Below the pieces are notes generated by a model. The model searched no databases. It saw only the letters and a list, made by a program, of their open reading frames with translations, and was not told where the DNA came from. The position numbers and the translations under genes are program-made. 64,000 nt of DNA from Colletotrichum lupini (lineage: Eukaryota; Ascomycota; Sordariomycetes; Glomerellales; Glomerellaceae), in the NCBI RefSeq assembly GCF_023278565.1, contig NC_064677.1:1302001-1366000 (forward strand). The letters are read 5' to 3'. This document shows, piece after piece, positions 44,071 through 55,656 of this stretch (positions within the stretch are counted from its first letter, which is position 1; each line of letters begins with the position of its first letter).

Positions 44071-46029
44071 ATGCCATCATCAGTAAAGAACCACAGTGCT
44101 TCTGTGGAAGGTTAGTCAGCCCTGCAAATCACCTTACCCAGGTAGATGGCCAACTCGAAGAGTTGTGAGGTTGCATCCGTCACTAACACGACACGTCCCA
44201 CCAGCCGCAACTCCCCACAAGGTCTCCTCCGCCAAAAAGGCAACGGCCGCTAAGGTCGACGAACGGAAATCGCAAGTGACGCCAAAGAAGGTCTCCTCAG
44301 CCACAGCCGCCGCTAAGGACAATGTATCGACCAAAGACCACGCTACCACGACGCCGGTAACAAAGAAGGTCTCTTCCTCCACACACAAGCCCACATCATC
44401 GGCCTCAAAGCCTGCAGCATCAGCTTCCAAGACTGCATCGTCTGCATCGAAACCAGTCACATCCTCCGCTCACAGAACCGCGGATCACGCATCCAAGACC
44501 GCTTCATCATCCGCACACAAGACAGCCGACCATGCTTCAAAGACGGCCAAGTCAGCATCGCACACCGCTAGCAAGGCTGCCAGCGGCAGCAGTGGCGCAG
44601 ATCTTGTCAAGAAGATGCAGGAGAAGAAGACTACCCAGTACACAGAGACCACTGGCTCAGATATCGTGAAGAGAATCCAAGCTCGCAAGGCCGCGGCCGC
44701 AAAGGAAGCGGCCAGGAAGGAAGCAGCAGCAGCACGGACTCACGAAGACAATCTACCCAAGAAGAAGCCCGCAGTCGCCGCGGCACCACAGGCTGTGCCC
44801 AGAGCTCCCGTCACAGTACCCAAGGCCGCACCCGTCAAGAAGCAGGCCGCCCCTATTCCCGCACCTGCTGTCAGGAACGTCCCTGCTGCTACCAGCAGCC
44901 CAGCCAAGGTCGCGAAGAAGGAGAAGGTGTACGCCCCTGGCGCCCTTGTGCCGACTGCAGAGCACGAGGCCCGGAAGGCCAAGGCTGCCACCCCGAAGAA
45001 GGAGAAGCAGTACCACCCTAGCGCCCTCACCCCCACGAATGAAATTGAGGCTCGTCGCGCAGCGAAGAAGGCCCAGGCCGGAGGTCCTGTGGGCCAGGTC
45101 ACGGATACCGTCGGTAAGACCGTCGGAGGCGTTGGCAAGACTGCCGGTGGAGTCGTTGGTACTGCCGGCCGGACCGTTGGCGGAGTCGGACGGACTGCCG
45201 GTGGCGTTGTCGATGGCGTCGGCAAAGCGGCTGGCGGTACCGTCGACGGCCTTGGTAGAACTGTCGGTGGTGTCACCAGCGGCCTCGGGAAGCAGGTCGG
45301 TGGCACCGTTGGAGGTCCCCTCGGCAAAGGTGTCCAGGGCGCCACTGACGGCCTTGGTAAGACTGTTGGCGGTGCCACCAGCGGCGTTGGCAACACTTTG
45401 GGCGCCGCTACTGGCGGCTTGAACAAGACGCTGGGCGACACCACTGGAGCTCTCGGCCGTGGAGATTTGATGGGCACCGTTGGCGGTGTCACTGGTGGAG
45501 TTGGAGATACTGTTGGAGGTGTTGGCAAGGGATTGGTGCGTCATCATCCAGTACTCGAATGGTTACGTGGAATACCTTGATATTAACGTGTTTCCAGGGT
45601 GACACTGTCGGCGGTACGCTCGGAGGTGTTGGTGCCACAGTCGGCGGACCGGTTGGTGGCATCGTCGGCGGAGTCGGCAAGGGCGCCGGCGACGCGGTCA
45701 CTGGTATCACCGGAGGTCTCGGCAAGGGCGTCGGTAGACTTGGCAAGGGTGATGTCCTCGGCGGCGTTGGTGATGTTGTTGGCGGCGTTGGCGATGGGTA
45801 AGCCACTATTCCTGTTCAATTACTATCAATCTTGCCCTACTAACGTTGACACAGTGTTGGCGGCCTTCTCGGCGGTGTCCTCGGCGGTCTAGGAGGCGGT
45901 GGACAGGAGAATAGCGGCGGCCTCCTCGGAGGTGTGCTTGGTGGAGGTGGTGACGGAAAGGATGGTGGCGGCGGCGGCCTTCTTGGTGGTGGTGGTGGCA
46001 AGGGTGGGGGAGGTCTGTTGGGACTCTGA
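44071..46029 (+). CDS. Repeat protein: Lys/Ala/Ser-rich N-terminus and about 20 Gly-Val-Gly-Lys-Thr 11-mers
   Basis: Four exons, 44071-44110, 44205-45535, 45598-45797 and 45855-46029, join in frame to give 581 aa. Residues 14-130 are Lys/Ser/Thr/Ala-rich with repeated SKTASSA and AHKTADHA units. Two related blocks, KEKVYAPGALVPTAEHEARKA and KEKQYHPSALTPTNEIEARR, sit in the centre. From about residue 305 an 11-residue unit repeats (for example GLGKTVGGATS, GVGNTLGAATG, GLNKTLGDTTG), and the protein ends in pure Gly-rich sequence. The 11-mer period and K-T-x-G-G core resemble the LEA/synuclein kind of amphipathic repeat. I recognise no named family and no signal peptide. Membrane, lipid-droplet or stress association is possible but not shown. 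Confidence 0.75.
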
Positions 46030-47325
46030 GCTGTCATCGATAAGGAACGTGTAACAAGTTTGTAACATCATTTGGGCGATGGGCGATGATTGTGATGGAA
46101 AAGAGACGAGAGATTGCGTATGACTTCCTGGAAGGTTGTAAAACAGGCAACAAATCAAGCGAATTTTGTCAACTCAACACCATGCATTCTCATATTCACG
46201 AACTCATTTTAGGCTGAGGTCAAAAAGTTTGTACGATACGAAGCGCATTATGAGAGCATGAATCTCCACGGTACTTCTCGTATGTGATTGATTGACAGGA
46301 TTCGACTTACAGTATCAGTGATAATTGTCCTACACGAGCCCAATGAACCTGTTGATTCATTACCGATTTGAAGCGAGCTACTTTTGTTGACGAACTTGTA
46401 CCGATGTGTGATATGTGTGATATGAAATAGTTGACTGTGAACATTTTCCTAAAATCACGCCATCATACTCAATCGTTGATGACCCTGTCACCCCAATCCC
46501 ATGGACGTGGTGGCCCCTTGGTCACCTGCTTGTCTCCTGAATTAAGGTGAGACATACATCAATCCTTGTCTAGCATAGTCCCTGAGGCCTAGATTCCAAT
46601 AGACTCTTCACTTCTCAAACTTGGCTTGTAAAATTGTTATTCATTCCAGTCTCACAGCACCGCGGCACGTGTCAAGCATATTGATATCTACCGTGGCCGT
46701 TTCGAAATAGCGCAAAGTAAGCGGTCGGAATAAGACATAGGCGCTTCACAATGAACTTTGCTTGCTCAGGTGTAGACGAGGAATATTTGGTGCAGTGACA
46801 AGAAGAATTGAAGAATCGAGGAGCGCGAGATGTGATGGGTAGTAATAACATTGTATAGTGATTGATGTGAACCTTGGTCTGAGTTTGTGTCGGATATTGT
46901 GTCGAGTCACCTTGAATAATAATTGGTCTTTCACCAAAAGAAGGCTCACACCGAATAGTTATTTATCCAGCGGGAGACAGTGTCTAAAGGAATAGTGTAG
47001 AGCCACAGTTTGACAGCGAGACTGGAAACCGTCCAAATCTAGCATGATCAACTATCGATCGACCATGCACTCTATCGTTCATCTCATCGCCCAGTCGTCT
47101 TTACCCAATTAATTTTGTCACATAGACCCAGGCCCTGTGAAATCCCGGTCTGCGAAAACTTATGTAGAAAAGCCTGAGTAATGTAGTATTAAAATTACGG
47201 AATAGATCGTAGTATGGGATTAACACCCTTTTACACCAAGTACAACACCGCCATCGCCAGCACAATGTATAATAAAGCTGACATGGTATCAACACCCTTC
47301 AGCCCCTGCACCTCCGTAAAGTCTT
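46030..47325. other. Convergent 3' spacer
   Basis: AT-rich 1.3 kb between the ends of the repeat-protein gene and the CHRD gene. No gene, repeat or RNA is supported. Confidence 0.4.
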
Positions 47326-48005
47326 TTAGTTCTTGTCCTCGGGGCAGTCCTTCTTATAGTCGTCGCCAAGCTGGCCGCGGACAGCACCGGGTACGGCAAG
47401 GCTTGAGTGAACATCGGTGAAGAATCCCTCGGGGTTCTCCTCAATCTGGCTGACCTTGAAGCCTGAGCCGGTGTCGACACCGGTGGCGTTGACACCGGTG
47501 ACGAAGGGGCCGGTCAAGCAGCCGACGCTGCGGCGGACGTTCTGGTATCCCTCGACGGCGACCGGGTTAGGGAAGGCAATGCTGGTGAGGTTGAGTTAGT
47601 ATTCTGATTCTATCAAGCGATTTGTACATGTGCTTACCGAGGGGGGCCAGCCTTGCCCTTCTCCGCCTGGTGGATGTGGGTTGCCGTGCGGGCGGGGGAC
47701 TGGTACTCGCCCTGGAAGTTGACCAGGGTGATGTTGTAGCAGATGACATTCTCCTTGGAGTTGATGCCGTAGTTGAAGTAGCCAATGGCTCCGGCCAGTC
47801 CACCAGTGAAGGTGTTGTTGTTATCGACGACCTGGTCAGGTGTGGCGATCACGTCGTAGGTCGAGGTGAAGTGAAAGGGGCCAGAAGAGCCCCAGCTGCC
47901 CTTACCTCCCTTCTTGGTCCAGCCGACAGCGTGCTTGATCTCCTCGACGATGGGAGCGGCGGAGGCAGCAGTAGCCAAAGCCAGGGGGATGATAGCGAAC
48001 TTCAT
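47326..48005 (-). CDS. Secreted CHRD-domain protein
   Basis: Minus-strand exons 48005-47638 and 47581-47326 (55-bp intron, GTAAGC...CAG) give 207 aa. A clear signal peptide (MKFAIIPLALATAASA) is followed by a mature region with FHFTSTYDVIATPDQVVDNN. The CHRD signature is split over the intron: ATHIHQAEKGKAGPPR, then IAFPNP, and near the end FFTDVHSSLAVPGAVRGQL. CHRD domains are named from chordin, and bind partners or metals in ways that are poorly known in fungi, where they occur in secreted proteins. Likely wall or matrix protein; function not assigned. Two N-glycosylation sequons (NNT, NIT) and a further NAT are visible. Confidence 0.85.
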
Positions 48006-50929
48006 TGTGATGGTATTGGAGATAGTGAGTGACTGGGGATGAATGTACAGTTGGGATCGATAGATACTAGAAGAGGTGGATGAAGATGAAATGATGTGAT
48101 ACAGATCGGAACTTGGTAATAATGAGGGAACTTTCATCTCTGTATATGTAGTAAACCTCGATATCCAGCTACGAGCTACAACTCAGGTGCATCTTCGGCA
48201 AGTACGGTCATTTCCCCTCAATTCCACAGCGCCTCTACACTCACTTGCATCACTGCTACGGCCTGGTGATGTGTTCGCTCAGCCAAGAACCGGAGGAACG
48301 ATCAAGCGCTGTACACCGGCGCCATTACCGCGGTCTGGGCTGTCGTGATGAATGGGCCAAGGGAATTGAGATTGCGGTGTTTGCCTCCCGTTCTCCCGTA
48401 GTCGCCGCGGCGCAGCAAATCGTCGAAGAGTTGGGGGCTCCTTGGCACACTTTCCTAATCCGGGGAACATCGAATACCAGAAGCACGGTTATGACGCCGC
48501 CGATCACTTGGGACTCGGCAGCGGAAGCGCGACTTGCCGTCCACAAGTCAACCAAGTGGGAGAGTTTATGTCTTGTTTAGGTTCGTCCGGTAGCGTCAAT
48601 ATTTCGAGGCAAGCTCCTTGGCGGTTGCTTGGCCCTCTCCCCCAAATATGCGCACCGCGACGCGCCGGATCGTTTGCCAATGCAGCCCAATAGAGAATCT
48701 GACGTGGGAAACACTTGGCTTTCGCGGCTTGCTACTACGGACATTTGAAAATCAATACTCCGCTGGCAGTTTTGACGATCTTTTCCATCCCACCCGCGCC
48801 AGAACACAGCCCGCTTTGGGCGCCCTATCAGGAATCAATTGCTGGGCATCTTCCGGAAAGCCTCACATCCGACGGAATATCGTCTAAAGCTAAGTAAGAT
48901 GCTTTTTGTGCTTTTTTCTTCTTCTCCCTACCAAGTTCAAGTCAACCCTTTTTTTTCGCTCGGCATTTGCAAGAATGACACCGGCGCTGTTGTTGAATCA
49001 GCAATGGTCTTGGCGATGAGGCAGAGCCAATGAAGTGAGACTTGTCTGACATCGCTGGGAGCACGTTATTTCTGTGGTATGAAATCGCATGTTTTTTGCC
49101 CTTCAACTAAACTCGACACCCACTATGTTCTATTGCAAACGTGGTGCTACAACAAGTTCTTGAAACTCGACTGACTATTTTGTAGTGATTTTCGGTGACT
49201 CAGGTACAGATCCCCCGCCGAGCTCCACGCAGATGTCATAGTAGTCAAAGAACAAGCAGCTGGAAACTATCTGCATTGAGTGTTCACATCCAGCAAACAC
49301 ATCACGCCACGCAATTACGATTATTCGGAAGCTCATGCGCGCTCGGCCTTCGTCATATGCACGAGTTGGAAGATCGGCAACGTTATCGATAGGAAACAGC
49401 CACCTCGCCCGAGAAGAGACCGGAGAGACACGAGGCTATTGGCTTTCGCCAACTCAGCTCTTGCATTGACATACGTACAATCATCAATGTGGTTCAGGAT
49501 ATTGCTCTATTGAGGCCATACAAGGAGAGGTAGTCCGTTCTGCTTCATGGGTTAGATCCTCAGCAGCTAGCTGGTCAACAGTTGGCGCCTTGAACAACAT
49601 CTCAAACATGCGAGATCGACAAGCAATATCGAGGCTGGGTCGGCATCGCTACGGCTCTAGCATCCATGCACTTGTCTGCATTTCAGGCTACGACTTGAGG
49701 AATTCAAGATACTAGTCGCATGTGGTAATGTCGTTGATCAGTGTTATTAAGCTCTTCTCTTGGACAGTCGTTAGATGTGAGTTTTCATGGCTTGGGCCAC
49801 AATCTCGACAACAGAGTCTGACCTACAACGAGAAATGCAGAAAGATCGTACAGGATAAATCAGTCTTCATCGCTGCAGCCCCAGTTTGGGTGCGCTTAGT
49901 TCCGGACGATTGGGTCGATTTCGAGGGTACATCAGCTGAGCAGACAGTTGCTCGGTTTCGCTGTGCCCACAATAGACAACGTCATGCTTGGGTGATGGTA
50001 GAGATATCGTTGCTAAAATTTGGTTGCTGATGGCAGCCATCAATTGGCTATTGAAGAGACAGAACCACATCTGTGAGAAACTGAGATCAGTGCTAGTAAG
50101 TATTAGTTCTCGTTCATGCTTCCTAGTCCACTCCCTCTGGCTCGCTGCATATCTTCCTGGGCAAGACGACAAGCTCTTCTGCAGAACAGCATGAAGCCTT
50201 GACCTCCGAAGAGGGCTACGCGTCGGGCTCCTCCTAACAAAGGGGTTGGAATCCCGCGAAGTCCTGCTTTCAAGTGAGAAGTTTCACCAGTGCGCCTATT
50301 TGCGCATGACAATCGCATCGATGAAGGTTCGTTCGCCCCTTTTCTGGCTTTCAGCTACTCGGTCGGATCATCAGTTGCAAGGAAACATTAGCGGAAGTTT
50401 CGGACCCTGAAGGCCGCCAGTAAACAAGCTTTTCAAAAGGGGCTGATCGCGAGCTGGAATACAGGGGATATCCAAGACTTTCAGATGAGTTGCTAAGGCT
50501 TGACAAGCTGCAATAGTTGAGCCTCCACATTAAAGATCTTCGGGGACGGGGAAAAGACTAGTGAAGTCGCCGATTATACGGGGTTATTATGATTCGTTTT
50601 ATTAACATCATGCTCAAAGTGCCCAGTGATGATCCGTGGAGTTGAAGCACGAGCCACATTCATTAACTCTACGATATTGAGAGTCTTCTCAGAATGCTAG
50701 AAACCAGCACGAATAGCTCTCGATGGGTTCGTAGCTTTCATCTAGCGTGCCGTTCATCCGATGTTCGAGCGAGTCACAGGGAATCTCAGCTCCACGGGTT
50801 CCGGGCAAGTCTTGCGGACTCTAGACCCCGCTTCAAGATATAAAGACTGTTTGCCAAGCTGTTGTATCGATATACTTCCGTCGCAATCAGCATTCAACTT
50901 CCATCATTCTATCTATCAAATAACCAAAC
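48006..50929. other. Long gene-free region
   Basis: I see no supported gene in 2.9 kb. Frames such as 49722-50030 (plus, 102 codons) have no recognisable motif. The region is of mixed composition without large repeats. Its right end contains the promoter of the small secreted protein gene. Confidence 0.35.
50839..50844 (+). promoter_or_regulatory. TATA box of the small secreted protein gene
   Basis: TATAAA in the context AAGATATAAAGACTG lies 91 bp before the ATG at 50930, a good core-promoter distance. A CAACTTCCATCATTC-type pyrimidine stretch follows before the start. Confidence 0.5.
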
Positions 50930-51289
50930 ATGTTATCTCTACTTCACTCTGTGCTTCTGGCATTCGCCGGTATTGCTGCTGCTGGCTCACTCGAACCCAC
51001 CGCAACTCAAAGCGAATGCACAACAACGATAACGGTTCTTGATCCCGGCTTCACTGGCGACTACCAGCCAACGAGCACCATCACAATCTACAACCAGACA
51101 GTTACAATTGGAAAGCCTACAGACTGCCACGGCTGCAACCACGTCACCACTACCGTGGAGCCGGCGCCTTGGTGGGGTGGGATCGGCCCGGAGATCCAGA
51201 AGGTTCTCTACGTCCACGCAACGACACCAACTACGATCACGTCACCCGTCTGTGCGACATCAACACCGTCCTCCACGAGTGCCCCATAG
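50930..51289 (+). CDS. Small secreted cysteine-containing protein
   Basis: One exon encodes 119 aa. The N-terminus is a signal peptide (MLSLLHSVLLAFAGIAAAG). The mature part is Thr/Ser/Pro-rich with four Cys: one in SECTTTITV, two in TDCHGCNHV and one in SPVCATS near the end, enough for two disulfides. One N-glycosylation sequon (NQT) is present. The C-terminus is a Thr/Ser-rich tail ending STSAP. I recognise no family. The gene stands alone in a gene-poor stretch and has a strong TATA box, both common for secreted effector-like or wall proteins. Whether it has such a role is unknown. Confidence 0.65.
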   Translation: MLSLLHSVLLAFAGIAAAGSLEPTATQSECTTTITVLDPGFTGDYQPTSTITIYNQTVTIGKPTDCHGCNHVTTTVEPAPWWGGIGPEIQKVLYVHATTPTTITSPVCATSTPSSTSAP

Positions 51290-51685
51290 CCCTAGAAGTA
51301 GTATATGAGCAGGTTCTAGAAACGGAGTTTCCAGGGGATTGTATTTTTGAAGTCAGAGTATTGGGTTCTGGGTCGGTCACCTGTTCAGACTTGGAAGGAT
51401 TAAAAGGTCGACAAGGAAGTGATTGCCTGTGTCCGAATTCCAAAGTTCTGCATAGCCTGTTCACGGTTGCAACCTAGTAGGCTAACGATACCACCGAGTG
51501 ACGCGAGCTTTCAGAAGAGCTCGGATGAAAGAACGCGGAGACTCAAAAATGAAGAAGACAAAAATCAGAACAGGGGTTATTCAATCAACTGCACTCTTCA
51601 TATCAATGGATGACGATGGACCAAGTACACTTCTTGAAGTTATGCCACACAATGCTCCTAATTCTCAGGCACCGCCATGATCTTC
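51290..51685. other. Convergent 3' spacer
   Basis: Short spacer between the small secreted protein gene and the next minus-strand gene. Small frames on the plus strand have no recognisable content. Confidence 0.4.
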
Positions 51686-53206
51686 TCAGATCCCACTTTC
51701 ATCAGTCTCATCCTTCTGAGGTCTCGTGATTTCGATAGAGTATATGTTTACTTTGAACCTAGCATCCTCACTCCAATCGCCATACTGCAGGTAAACCTCC
51801 TCATCACTTACTTGAAAAGTCCTTTTAGGTGGACTCGACAAGCCTAAACCTGGCCTCCGAGAAGGATAGTGATGTTTCACTAGATCTTGTCTGCTGATGT
51901 TTTCGTAGAAGAAACCGCCTGGCGTTCCTGTTCCTGTGAAAGAGTCACGCAACTCCCAGACGCCTGGACCTCGGTCATTGTCATCCGAGATGCGCATCAT
52001 GTCTTCGTAGGCCTCGGTTGGAATGTTGGGGATCTTGTCTTTAGGATAACCGTAGGCTATTAGCAAAGCATCGCCGATCCGGATGCGGTCATGACGACTG
52101 AGATACTTTTCCCTTTCGTCCCATCGTTTCCTTGATTCCTTCTCTCTGGCAAAGCGCGCTAATTCTTCTTGACTCGGCGCGGTTGGATTGATAAGTCCAG
52201 TCATATCTGTCTCGATTTTGTCAACGCGAGATATCGAGAGTCGCCTGACTGGCGGCTTCTCAGGCCATTGTCCATGAGCATTTTCCATGTAGTACGTGTA
52301 AACCGCGTACGGACCGGGAGGAAGCCACTCGCGGGGGATATCGCGTCGGATAGGTCTGGAAGCAGTAATCTGCTGGCTAGCTTCTTCTTCGTCCTCGGAA
52401 GGTTCCCCCATCTCCGTAGCAGGGATCGAGGGGGTTTTCTGGGGTGAGTCTTCCCTCGGCATTGCAAGACGACAGTCAGGTCTCACCACTGCCAGCCGCC
52501 CGTAGCCAACTCGATGCTCTGCCGTAGTGTTTTGCCCGGCACCAAAGTCCCCGTCAGCTCTGTAGATTCTCGTAGCACTCATGTAAGCTGCGCCGTTTTC
52601 TCTGTTGATTGCCGCATTTTGCCTTTCCCTCTCGACCTTGTCAGTAAGGTTTGGAATCCACTTCGTCTCTCCATGTAGACGGTCGATATAGATAGGGCGC
52701 CCGTCATGGGCCATTTTTCTGAAGATCACCCGAGCATCGAAGGATGGGAAGTTTATCGATCTTTCGCCCAAGTAACTGTCGGCATCGATGGGGCTTCCAG
52801 CTGTAATTTGAGGTGGAAATGTACCATATTGAAAAGTTCGCTTTTCGTATGAAAGCGACCATGTTGTGAAGCCCTCGGGGGCTGCTTTCTTGTAGCAGTC
52901 CATGCATATGTTTCTGGTGTCCAACCGGCTCATGGGAGGCCGAAATGGTCCTGTCTCAGAAGCATTTATCTCTCGCTCAAACATCGGGTGTTCAGGCACG
53001 AGGCTATATTCCCGTGCTTCCTGTACAGCCATCTCTGTGAAGAAGCTCAAAAATCTCGGTAGCTTGGGGTCATCCCCTGCCGTCGGGCGACTGGAAAGAC
53101 ATTTGCACTTCCCGGTGCTGTCGACAAGACAATTGAGGTACTCGGCAGTACCGGGTATGGGGCCTGCTGGGCCAGTCGGCCACATGTTGCGATCGTTCGA
53201 TGACAT
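51686..53206 (-). CDS. Hypothetical protein
   Basis: A single uninterrupted frame of 506 aa with start MSSNDRNMWPTGPAGP. I do not recognise the family. Features seen are an early Cys-containing segment (CLVDSTGKCKCLSS), a second CxxC-like site at residue about 108 (NICMDCYKKA) that could bind zinc with the first, an acidic patch (GEPSEDEEEASQQ) near residue 270, and a highly charged region with EKESRKRWDEREKYLSRHDR. No signal peptide or membrane segment. Length and steady composition support a real gene; the lack of introns and of recognised relatives suggests a lineage-specific gene. Confidence 0.62.
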   Translation of the reverse strand: MSSNDRNMWPTGPAGPIPGTAEYLNCLVDSTGKCKCLSSRPTAGDDPKLPRFLSFFTEMAVQEAREYSLVPEHPMFEREINASETGPFRPPMSRLDTRNICMDCYKKAAPEGFTTWSLSYEKRTFQYGTFPPQITAGSPIDADSYLGERSINFPSFDARVIFRKMAHDGRPIYIDRLHGETKWIPNLTDKVERERQNAAINRENGAAYMSATRIYRADGDFGAGQNTTAEHRVGYGRLAVVRPDCRLAMPREDSPQKTPSIPATEMGEPSEDEEEASQQITASRPIRRDIPREWLPPGPYAVYTYYMENAHGQWPEKPPVRRLSISRVDKIETDMTGLINPTAPSQEELARFAREKESRKRWDEREKYLSRHDRIRIGDALLIAYGYPKDKIPNIPTEAYEDMMRISDDNDRGPGVWELRDSFTGTGTPGGFFYENISRQDLVKHHYPSRRPGLGLSSPPKRTFQVSDEEVYLQYGDWSEDARFKVNIYSIEITRPQKDETDESGI

Positions 53207-54378
53207 GATGTCGTACTCAAAAGTGCGGCGGAGGCACTACACGAGCCTTGGAAACAAGTTTGCAGATGTGTCGTACTCTGGTAGGAACTGAAATATATGG
53301 AGACCCTCGCCCATACGCACTGCGGCGGCTGGAGGCAAACTTGAGATAGGATGACGGTGTTCCGAGGTCACCCGACCTGGTAGGGGCGAGGATGGTGACT
53401 GGCCCAATTTTGGCAGGGAGTCATATTGAACGTATAGGAGACAGAGCCAATGGCGTTCCCAAAATTCGCACTGTACTGCTGCAAAGCCAACTGCATTCAA
53501 AGTCGCCTATGTTGGCATCAGTTTTTTCGAATACAGTGACCACACTGCTTCGTACCTATCAGCATCTTGCAATAGTCCGGGATCAAAGGGAAAAGGAGAT
53601 ATTGGGGTTTGGCTACTTGACCGGGGTGAAACCGGGTGAACTGGACCTATACAAGAATCAATTAATTCTGCATCACGAATTTCAGAAGTTCATTTGACTC
53701 GCTTACAGTACATGAGCATCTCCTAACAGTTCATGTTGATTAGCTTCTGGGTTTGAGACTGCGCCCCTCTGCAGGCTGATTCCCAACAGCTGCGCACATA
53801 TGCGAACCAGATGATAGGTCTACCAACGTCGAGGTCCTGGATTGTCTTGCCTTTGCCGCTGCCAATGCTCGGTCTTCGCCTTGACAAACCACCGGTTCAT
53901 ATTGCCCGTGCCGCACTGCACTTTTCCTGATTTATTTCTGAATGTGCCATTGAGCACAGCCTCTCTTCAGATCGCATGTAAATGCAAGTGCCTATGCAAA
54001 GGTTGGTACGGTCATGCGCGGGACCGATACCACAACCTGCACAGCTACCCAAGGAAGAGACGGTAGAAGCCCAACTCACTATACGTACCACCTGTCTCGC
54101 GGAAGCCGCCTCGTGGACCCATGATGCTCGGGCCATAAGCCGTATTGTACATAATTGATTCTAGTTAAAGCCTGACTTTGTCACCGTAGACACGAAACCA
54201 ACAATACCAATGCAACATTGACAAACTCTATCGTCTGTAGGCTCATCAGCGTCCAAGCACAGAAGTTGACAATTTTGAGCAGCGCTGCCTAGCAACATGA
54301 TCTTATTTGTCAAGTCGCGAGACGAGTGAGCCCAATCAGCAAAGACTATAACACTAATCCTCATCGACAACTTTGATT
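53207..54378. other. Shared upstream region of two divergent hypothetical genes
   Basis: The gene ending at 51686 and the membrane-protein gene starting at 54379 diverge from this 1.17 kb. I see no gene in it. Short Cys-rich frames near 53840-54066 are open but have no start or splice support. Confidence 0.35.
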
Positions 54379-55656
54379 ATGAATCTGGCTATCGAGCTAC
54401 CAAATTCGCCTCCTTGGGCGCAGCAACTTGTCGGGATCCTTCCTCTTACGGCCCTCATCGAATTCATCGAGGAAGCCGCCAAGCTCCATGTATTTGAACT
54501 ATCAGGGCTTACGCCCGCATGGTGTTGGCCAATATCGCCAAAAGGCGCTCGCCTTTTACTCTCCACAGATGATACCACAAACGCATGCTGTCTCGATCGA
54601 CCAGGTGCAGTGCATACACTCCACTGCATGGACACAAAGTTTGGAGATCACTACCCTAGTGCAGCAGCCGCAACAACGAGGCTATTCTTAAGGAGTCAAA
54701 AAGTCGACGTCAAGGTTGAAAATAGCTTTGTGGCCCTTGGAGATCGAACTCGGCAGCAAAAGCTCTACGTGTATGTTGTGGAAGATGAAACATCCGATGG
54801 TCCGTACGGCCCGATCCGTCGTCTCATCGACATAGTATGGGGCCCAGTCTCTTTACATTATGCTCTGGTCAGCTTGTCTGGGTGGATCTTATGGGCAGCG
54901 GGTATTATCTGTTCGCTACTTTCGGGCACGTTTTATGGGATGATATACTTGCTTCTCATGCCGGCATCAGGACACTTTATCGGCCAACTGTTTGGAACCG
55001 CGCCTCGCAGCCTTAAACCTGGCAGATACAACGGAAACATATCGAAGAGGCTCATTGTGTCTGCCAGTAGTCTCAATGGTCAGGACTGGAACGCTTTCAT
55101 TGGATCGAGAAACTCTGTCAATGCTCTTCTGAATAGGCCACTTCAGCGTAAGGTATTCCCCAGACGGCCAAACCTCTTTCGCTGGATGCTTCGATTCACA
55201 ATCATGGCACAATGGTGTATAATTATCATCGCCTCTACACTTCAAGGCTGGGATGCCGCCGTCGTCACGTTTTGTACCGCATTCTGCTCCCTATCAGTGA
55301 CGTACCTGTACTCATCCGAGGATGCTGCCTCAGACTGGCTCAAACATCAGTGCCGAGTGAAGTTCAAGTGCGTTCGGGCGAATCTGGGAACACGGAGGTC
55401 CTTGTTGGGAGCGCTTGTGTATCTCAATCCAGACCGAGAGTCTACCGAATGGATGAATCCAATTCTGGCGAGAAGCAGCTTACGTGAAAAATGGGAGAGA
55501 TCCCTCCTCGAGTATATCCGCTCAGGTAGTGTCCGCCTGGAACACGAGAAAGAATATTGGGTGACATTCATCAAGGAGGGAGCGGAGGTGGGAAAGAATA
55601 TCGCTGATGCGATTGCAAAGTTGCAGGAGCATCCTTTGTCACGAGAGAAGTGCTGA
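54379..55656 (+). CDS. Hypothetical integral membrane protein
   Basis: One exon encodes 425 aa from ATG 54379 (MNLAIELPNSPPW). About four hydrophobic segments are visible: residues near 155-205 (two, including WILWAAGIICSLLSGTFYG and MIYLLLMPASGHFIG) and near 265-315 (FTIMAQWCIIIIASTL and AAVVTFCTAFCSLSVTYLY). The N-terminal 150 residues are soluble-like and contain YPSAAAATTRLFLRSQKV. The C-terminal 110 residues are charged and soluble. Fungal genomes hold many such four-segment proteins of unknown role, and I recognise no named family. No signal peptide. Confidence 0.6.
   Translation: MNLAIELPNSPPWAQQLVGILPLTALIEFIEEAAKLHVFELSGLTPAWCWPISPKGARLLLSTDDTTNACCLDRPGAVHTLHCMDTKFGDHYPSAAAATTRLFLRSQKVDVKVENSFVALGDRTRQQKLYVYVVEDETSDGPYGPIRRLIDIVWGPVSLHYALVSLSGWILWAAGIICSLLSGTFYGMIYLLLMPASGHFIGQLFGTAPRSLKPGRYNGNISKRLIVSASSLNGQDWNAFIGSRNSVNALLNRPLQRKVFPRRPNLFRWMLRFTIMAQWCIIIIASTLQGWDAAVVTFCTAFCSLSVTYLYSSEDAASDWLKHQCRVKFKCVRANLGTRRSLLGALVYLNPDRESTEWMNPILARSSLREKWERSLLEYIRSGSVRLEHEKEYWVTFIKEGAEVGKNIADAIAKLQEHPLSREKC

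Noticed and set aside
44740..45547. Long minus-strand frames opposite the repeat-protein gene
   Set aside because: They mirror the repetitive coding strand and have only low-complexity Pro/Thr or Ser/Asn content.
49722..50030. Plus-strand frame of 102 codons in the long gene-free region
   Set aside because: No motif, no convincing promoter and no splice partners; probably a chance frame.
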